NCBI RefSeq assembly: GCF_002878395.1
Contig: NC_061111.1
Location: forward strand, 23,063,762-23,127,761
Source: Capsicum annuum
Taxonomy: Eukaryota; Streptophyta; Magnoliopsida; Solanales; Solanaceae
Reading direction: 5' to 3'
DNA length: 64,000 bases
In this document: positions 57,775 through 64,000 of the stretch, in pieces
Layout: every line of letters starts with the position of its first letter
Numbering within the stretch: the first letter of the stretch is position 1
Made by a program: the position numbers and the translations under genes
Notes under the pieces: model-generated
The model's input: only the letters and a program-made list of their open reading frames with translations
Databases searched by the model: none
What the model was told of the DNA's origin: nothing

Positions 57775-59330
57775 CCTAGGACTAGGACTTGGACGTAACG
57801 GGCATCCGAATCCATTAAAACCCAATAGAATCTCTTAGCATTCATAATGAATATTCAATTAAAAGGTGCGGAAGAATACTTCAAATCATAAAGGCAATTA
57901 CGAACATGACACCCATTTCGTATATACTTAGATTATTAAAATATAAAAATGGTGAAATTCCAAAGTAGCTGAAACATCTTAAAAACATTTGAAATATGTC
58001 ATCTATATAGGTCTATGAAGCCTCTACATAATATGACCAAATAATTATGTCGGTAAAAGGTCCTGACTGTACCATAAACATTGAGATAAGCTATAGACAT
58101 CATATGAACTATGCCTTACGGAGAATGGACGAATCACCAAAGTTGAAGTTGTCCCAAAGAATCCTAACATTGCATAGAACTATGAAAAAATTCATTTGAA
58201 CCTACATAATGAAATGATGTAACGTCTGGGGGTATTCTGTTCGACAAGTATTGGTATGCAAGGGGTAGCGTTCGGGGACTGTTAGTTCAATGAGTACTGA
58301 TATGCACCCCTAGGAAAAAGATAAGGAAATTTATAAAGCAAGTCGTAAAAGTTTAAACATAAATCATAATATTGAAAGTATGGTACAGGTGACTCAAAAT
58401 CATAACACATAACATTTTATTAAACTTTAATTTTGAACTATTTAGTTTAAACAACATCAACTAACCCACAGTCTGTATGGTCCCGATCTTAGCTCAAAAG
58501 ACAGGGCCGCAATCCATGTTTACCGCATGAATTGAGATGTTCATAATTTGGCCATCATAATATCCTCAAAGAGGGAAACGTCATAAGATTTTTGGTGAAC
58601 TACCATGTGACATATTATAAGTATTTCATAGGGCAATAGTTATATTGGTATCGTCATGTCAAGACTTGCAAGTCGTACATATCATAATCTTTAATATATC
58701 CATTAAATCATTAGCCCCATCGTTTTGAATACTTACAACAAACACATTTGAATATCCCTTAAAGACTTAAGATTTCACATTACGTATCAATGTTGTAAAA
58801 ACATCTAGGAATGTAGTAATTTAATTCTTTCACAAAAAATCAAGTTTAAAATAATAAAGGTGATTTGTAAAAGAAACATTAGTTCTTGACCCTAACATGT
58901 CCCAATATAATTTCAATATACGAAGATTTCATAATTCAAGTAGTAATCTCAATTCTCAAGTTCAAATAATGATTTAATAACAATTTCATTAAATAGGGGT
59001 TTTCAAGCTTAAGTCAAACTATCTTTCAAAAACCATTATCAAAACCCACAATCACCATTCATTTATGTATAAAGTTTTGTAGTAGAAAATCAATCATTTA
59101 TAAATTTATTTAAAAAGGGGTTGTTCAACATACCTTCGACTTTTGGAATAACTCTTGGAATTGAGACTCTGGCTTGAAATCTATAATACCCATTGAAGAC
59201 ATGCTTGAATTGGACCCATGCTGGAACGAGTTTCGTTTTCTAGTATATGTATAAACTCCTGCTATTGTGCTCCGAGATCAGATTACTAGTCTTATAAAAT
59301 TTGAATGGAGAAATAAGTTTGAAGAAATTT
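57775..59330 (-). repeat. Ty3-type LTR fragment of another family
   Basis: It runs from CCTAGGACTAGGACTTGGAC to GAGTTTCGTTTTC. Layout parallels the other LTRs: CTATGAAGCCTCTACATAAT, a variable middle, then TTCAACATACCTTCGACTTT and TTGGAATTGAGACTCTGGC near the promoter end. No PBS, PPT or partner LTR is in view, and no TSD was found. 59331-59690 is AT-rich with no gene. Confidence 0.45.
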
Positions 59331-59689
59331 TAAAAAAATAGTTTGATATTTAAATATGGTTTTATTTTTATAAACTAGTTTAACCGCGCCTGCCTTGCAC
59401 GTTTAATATTTGATTAATTAAAATTAGACGATTTTGTCTATAGATTTGTAATGAAGTGCAAAAAGTTCAAATAACTTATCAAAGAAATCACTTATCAAAG
59501 ATCCTTCACACTTTAATATAACAAACCATCAGAAGTTTCAAGTGGCTAATGGATCATCACTTTTGCGTTTGTTATTCATTACCTCTTTTCACTAGAGACT
59601 GATAGGGATGCGTCGATTTGAACTATTTATAGTATAATTATTTTTTATATTTTTCTTATTTTTAAAATTAAATCTTTAAGTTTTTTGGT

Positions 59690-62060
59690 AGTAACAAATA
59701 TATATTTTATATATTATATAAGTGATAGAGATTTACAAGGGATGGTAGTGCTACTACGACTAGTAGAGTTAACAAGATCACTAGTGTTTGGGCTTAGCAG
59801 AGAAGCCGACAAAACAGAGGTACAGTTACTGATAGAGCATATTACAGAATGGCTCCCAAAACAACGGCTCCCAAAACAAAGTAGTTTATTACCGGTGGAC
59901 CAAGAGACTAGTTTACGATATAGCATTCCTTCACAATCTTGTTGCAGCTGAGATTGAGCAACATTGGGAGGAGTTACCAAAAGACGACAAGAGGAAGTTC
60001 TAGATAGCTGAGATCCTAATTTAGATAATCCATCTACCACGCCATTTGCTTGTCGGATGTCGTACCACTAGATTCACTAAGCTCCTCAACATTGACCTAC
60101 AAGACATTATGATGTTAGAACATGGAGAGTCGGGTTGTTGTAGCAAGGTAATGGCTTCCACAGAATCCATTTCAATTTCTAGAGGACCAAATTTATGGTA
60201 TTTTACTAATAACAAACCTTAATGGAGGGCCTCTAATTCTACCGTAACAGGACAGTGAGAATTACAATAATTATAATAACCAACATTAGTGTCCCAGATT
60301 ACTCTACCAATGTTGTGGCGGTCAGAATCATGTGACAAAGCACCAAGAACGTTCAGTTTCAAACAACCAGTAGGAAGAGAAAACCATTTGATATTAATGT
60401 TGACACTATTTAGATGGTTACTGAGGTAAGAGTATGGGAGATGTATTCAATAGTGTTGCAGTGCACATGGGTATATCTAGGAAAATTTCGTTTATTTTAA
60501 AAAACATTATGATTTCTATTTAACCAAAGATTCTAGAGAGTGAAAAGGACGATGTCTAGCCAAGCTGGGGAATCCTCATGGAATAGTGGGTTGAGAGATT
60601 TCAAATTTATCAACCAGTGAGTACGAGGCATATTGATGAGAGAAATATTGATACCCATATCTAGCCAGAATTTCTTGTCTATATAACAATGCATAAAGAC
60701 ATGATCAGCCATCTCCGGTACTAAATTTTAAATGACGCAAAGGGGAGAATGAGTCAAGCTGATGCAATGCAGATAAGTATGAGTGGGAATTTTCCCGGTT
60801 GAGCAGAACCAAAGAAAAAGTTTAATCTTATTCAAAGTATGAAGTTTTCAGATCTAAGAGAATTCATACGTGGAAGTGGCCGGAGTAATAAGAGAGTCAT
60901 ACACTGATTTCATAGTGAACAAACCATTAGAAATGTATGCCCAGTAAGGAGTTTCCCTACTACCAATGGAGTTGTTTGAATGAATACTGACTTCTTTGAG
61001 TATAAAGTTAGGACGGAGGGAGAAGGAGAGTTTACTCTAATCCCATCAGTGTCCATCCCAAAGATTGGATAAGCAGAGTTTATCTTCTTCTTCGTGGAAG
61101 GGACCATAGAGAATATGATGAAGGGGTGGGGTATCAGGGATCCAATGATAGTTCCAAATATTGATAGATTCTCCCGTGGACAGATCCCAAGAGGTGGCCC
61201 TATTACAAATGGATCCTCCCAAAAGGATATTTTTCCAGATAAAGGAGCATGAAGGAACCGTATAACTGTTATTATACTTAGAGATGAGGGTACGACCACA
61301 AAGAGAGGAGGGATTATTAAAAAGCCTCCAAGAGAGGCCGGTAAAAATAGTTGTGTTTTTCTTTTCATAACTATGAAGACCAAGCCCCCATTTTCTTTTG
61401 GAGAGGTAAGGTTGTCCCAGGCAATGTAATGGAGTTTCATTTATGAATAGTGGATCCCCAAATAAAATTTTGTTGTATTTGATTGATGGAATTATAATAT
61501 TTTTTTGGAAGCTTAAAATATTGCATGGAATACACTAAAATGACATTTAAAGTGGATTTAGCAAGGACAAGTCTACCAGTTTGCGACAGAAAATTAGTTT
61601 TCTAGGTAGAAAGTTTTTTCCGCATGTTGTCTAGCAGGAACTGGAAGTCCTTGCATTTAGGATTTTGGTTTAGGATGGGAAAGCCTAAGTTTTTTCCAAA
61701 GAATGTGGAAGGGTTGATATTAAGAAGATTTTGTACAAGGGTTTGAGCCGATGTGGGACAAACAGTAGAGAAAATGGTTTTATATTTTACTGTATTGATG
61801 CTTTGGCCTGACAAAGAGCAGAAGTATGTCATGCAGTCGAAGGCTGTGTGGATGGATTTGGAAGTAGCTTTAGTAATAAGAGTTAAATCATCCGTGAAAA
61901 ATAGGTGAGAAAAGGATGGTCCATTGGGGCTGAGGGTAATAGGGTCCCATTGAAAGATATCCACTTGATGGGTTATATATGTGGATAAAAGTTTCATACG
62001 TAGGATAAAAATATATGGAGACATGGGATCCCTTTAACGTATGCCTCAGGACAGAGAGAA
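59690..62060 (-). pseudogene. L1-type LINE, 5'-truncated: RT, zf-RVT and RNase H
   Basis: In minus sense the RT end (62024-61602) reads SPYIFILRMKLLSTYI, GPSFSHLFFTDDLTLI containing the FxDD box as TDD, and FCSLSGQSIN. Then follow KLHYIAWDNLTSPKENGG (61440) and zf-RVT, KIKLFLWFCSTGKIPTHTYL with ADHVFMHC (about 60860-60600). A plant RVT_3-type RNase H comes last (about 60420-59980): LPTGCLKLNVLGA, where relatives have Asp for Leu, ELEALH, EIEMDSVEAITLLQ and MVDGLSKLGSQL. Many frameshifts. The 5' end (ORF1, endonuclease) is missing, as is usual for LINEs. No poly(A) tail was identified. Confidence 0.85.
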
Positions 62061-62564
62061 ATAGTTGGTTTAGGAACTATTGACTAGCACTACAATATTG
62101 CTAGTAAAAATACAATTCATGATTAAAGTAATAATTATTTGTAAGACCCCGCAAAATCCTATCTTAATTTAGTCCTTTAGAGCATGAGTAGAGGTTCCAG
62201 ACTTAGAGATTTCTGCTAAGTGATTATACTTAAAACTATTTTTAGCCTTCTAAATTTGGCGATCTTATTTTACAACCCGTATGACATTAAAATACCGATC
62301 CTTGGATTGATCAGGTGAGTTTTGAATTTTTTGAACCTCATTTGAAGCATGATTGAGTGACCAAAATAGTAGGTCAACGCGATCTCGACACATCGCGTCA
62401 CCCATCGCATCGATGAATATTTTTCTTAGTATTCAGTGCAAATTTCAGTGAACCAATGCAATATCGATGTGTCACATCGTCCATCGCGTCAACCCCATCG
62501 ATGTGGCGTGTCGGTCTGCACATTGCTGGGCATGTTTTTCAGTAATTAAAAGCCACATCCAAAG

Positions 62565-63441
62565 TGATACAAGTCAAATGGCTACCTTAATTTTTGAAGA
62601 CATGATTGAAAGTCATCATTTAAAGGCTCAACACTTGGTCACCCCGAGGGTACGAGAATATGCAAGAAAGATCCATTTTGACCCCAAGCAAGGCCGTGTG
62701 TGGAAGATTGCTTGGAGCATCAAAGACTTGAGGACTCACGGTTTCGGACAATACTTAATGGATCATGATTTGGTCATCTTCATTAAGGGTATTTTGGTCA
62801 CTTCATTGGGTCCAAATGCACTCTATGACCATCCTACCCTTTAAGGGTATTGTTGTCATTTTACCTTGCCTTGTAATAGAATATAAATAGAACATTTTAG
62901 GTCTTTTCTCATTAGTTGTTCATTAATGTAAGACTTGGAACATGAAACACCTTTAGTTGTAGGGCTTGGAATAGCCACCACACCAAAATGTGGGCAACAA
63001 GTGTGGATATCACTTATGTTGCAATGTTGGCTTGGGACGTTGGTGTTTAAAAGAGGTAAAGCTCCTCTGTCAACGTAGGAATTAGGTTAACCATTGTGTG
63101 TAGTGTTCAGGGTCCAATATTACCATATTCTTGGATTCTTAGGATTATACCAACCAAGGTCTAACAATCTATCCATTTTGTTTATGTTGTAATCGTTTGT
63201 TTGTGTTCTTGTAATTTAAATCCGTGACTTGTTGTTCTTGTTCCATTGTTGTTGTTGTTCATCTTGTTGTTGTTAACATAGTTTGTTGTTATCTGTTTTT
63301 AGGTGATAAACACATCAATACATTGTGTTCTTATTGTTGTTTGTTGAATCCGAGTGTGGTATTCAAAAGGGTCCTCGGATCTTTGATCTTGTGGACTAAT
63401 TTTGAAGTGTGTTTCGTGTTGTCCTTGTAATTCTTGTATCA
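62565..63441 (+). mobile_element. Solo LTR, TSD CAAAG
   Basis: The 877-bp insert starts TGATACAAG, ends CTTGTATCA, and is flanked by CAAAG (62560-62564 and 63442-63446). It interrupts an otherwise continuous LTR. It has a TATAAATAG box near 62885 (after TTGTAATAGAA) and a TTG-rich stretch (63229-63290). No PBS or coding. Layout near the TATA box resembles the LTRs at 20.3 and 23.7 kb. Confidence 0.85.
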
Positions 63442-63586
63442 CAAAGGGGGTAATTGGGTCATTTTCCCACCTTATATCATCTCCAAAACACGAGATTAAG
63501 CCTTTTTAAAGGCAAAATTCACTCATTATTCATAAATCCTCTCAAGGAAAAACCCTAACCCATCAAATTCAAGATTCAAGTCCCCC

Positions 63587-63698
63587 CTGTGGGGAATCTT
63601 AGTAGCTTAGTTGGTTAGTTACCTGAAATTTTACCTTATTGGTGAGGGTTCGATTCTCCACATTATAATCCCCTCCCCAACCCCCAATTAAAAAATAG
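63587..63698 (+). mobile_element. tRNA-derived SINE, TSD GATTCAAGTCCC
   Basis: The 112-bp insert has an A box (TAGCTTAGTTGG, about 63602-63613), a B box (GGTTCGATTCTCC, about 63647-63659) and a short A-rich end. The exact 12-bp repeats GATTCAAGTCCC (63575-63586 and 63699-63710) show retroposition into the LTR. Pol III promoter boxes are in the expected spacing. Similar SINEs are known in Solanaceae. Confidence 0.88.
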
Positions 63699-64000
63699 GA
63701 TTCAAGTCCCAAGAAATTCACCATAACTTTTAAAGAATTAAAATCAAGGTATGTTAGGTGTTCATCCTTGGGTTTTCTTCCACCCTTGGAGTTTAAGAGC
63801 CTCTTTTAAAACTATAAGTTGATTTATTTCATGAATTTTATGTTGAATTTGATTGTATTCATGATTATGATGTTATTTGAGTTTTAATCCATGATTTATT
63901 ACAAGATTCATGTGAAGTAATTAACATGTGTGTAGGGTTATGTGGACTTATTAAAAGCCCTTGAAATTGTGAGTTGGGATTGTGATTATTATGCTAACAT

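Larger units (their letters stand above)
62140..64000 (+). repeat. Plus-strand LTR related to LTR1/LTR2, running off the window
   Basis: It starts TGTAAGACCCCGCAAAATCC at 62140. It matches the reverse complement of LTR1/LTR2 in order: CCTTTAGAGC, a CpG-richer block (62380-62520, GCGTCAACCCCATCGATGTG), TTTTTCAGTAATTAAAAG, GGTCATTTTCCCACC (63458), TTGGGTTTTCTTCCACCCTT (63768) and AAGAGCCTCTTTTAAAACTA. It is interrupted by a solo LTR and a SINE. The interior and the second LTR are beyond the window. Confidence 0.85.

Noticed and set aside
59685..59951. 88-codon plus-strand ORF
   Set aside because: It is antisense to the LINE RNase H end.
62467..62844. 125-codon plus-strand ORF
   Set aside because: It starts in the LTR, crosses the CAAAG border into the solo LTR, and shows no known domain.

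Overview
This is plant nuclear DNA: AT-rich and intron-bearing, with tRNA-iMet-primed LTR retrotransposons, chromovirus-type Ty3 polyproteins, an L1-type LINE, a tRNA-derived SINE, MULE and hAT elements and DUF1985/Ulp1-type genes. The protein families read like Solanaceae, and pepper (Capsicum) fits best from memory of those families; that assignment is inference. The window looks like old, repeat-packed heterochromatin. Almost every coding stretch is broken, and the one clear exception is a short B3-domain gene near 56.6 kb.

0-13.6 kb: two minus-strand Ty3 copies (A and B) sit head-to-tail and share one LTR: A interior, LTR1, B interior, LTR2. In copy B the reverse transcriptase part is missing. 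In its place is a 1.3-kb fragment that looks like an endogenous caulimovirid, carrying its last ORF, upstream repeats, a TATA box and a poly(A) signal. 13.6-20.3 kb: a DUF1985 gene remnant (+), a GRF zinc-finger gene (-), an 800-bp foldback split by a MULE-like element with a 9-bp target duplication, a 58-bp tandem array and the SWIM end of a mudrA transposase (-).

20.3-24.4 kb: a gag-only LTR element, followed by a subtilase remnant. 25.0-28.35 kb: a Ty3 3' LTR plus the integrase tail. 28.36-29.31 kb: a near-perfect 0.94-kb palindrome. An intact-looking 9.1-kb non-coding LTR element (29,306-38,422; target duplication ATGTA) has inserted at the end of its right arm, and the arm resumes at 38,428.

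39.6-52.4 kb: two convergent multi-exon DUF1985-Ulp1 (C48) pseudogenes (42.8-46.2 kb +, 47.2-50.8 kb -). Their introns and flanks are filled with tandem families (about 103, 170 and 94 bp, plus interspersed copies) built around the self-complementary motif TCTGTTGCAACAGA. 52.7-55.5 kb: an F-box remnant, then an LTR and gag start split by a hAT-type element with an 8-bp target duplication and a G-rich minisatellite core.

56.3-56.9 kb: the intact B3-type ORF with its own TATA box. 57-59.3 kb: a 50-bp tandem array and an LTR fragment. 59.7-62.06 kb: a 5'-truncated LINE (-). 62.14-64.0 kb: a plus-strand LTR of the LTR1 kind, carrying a solo LTR (target duplication CAAAG) and a SINE (12-bp target duplication). 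The features therefore record layers of nested insertion more than cooperating genes.
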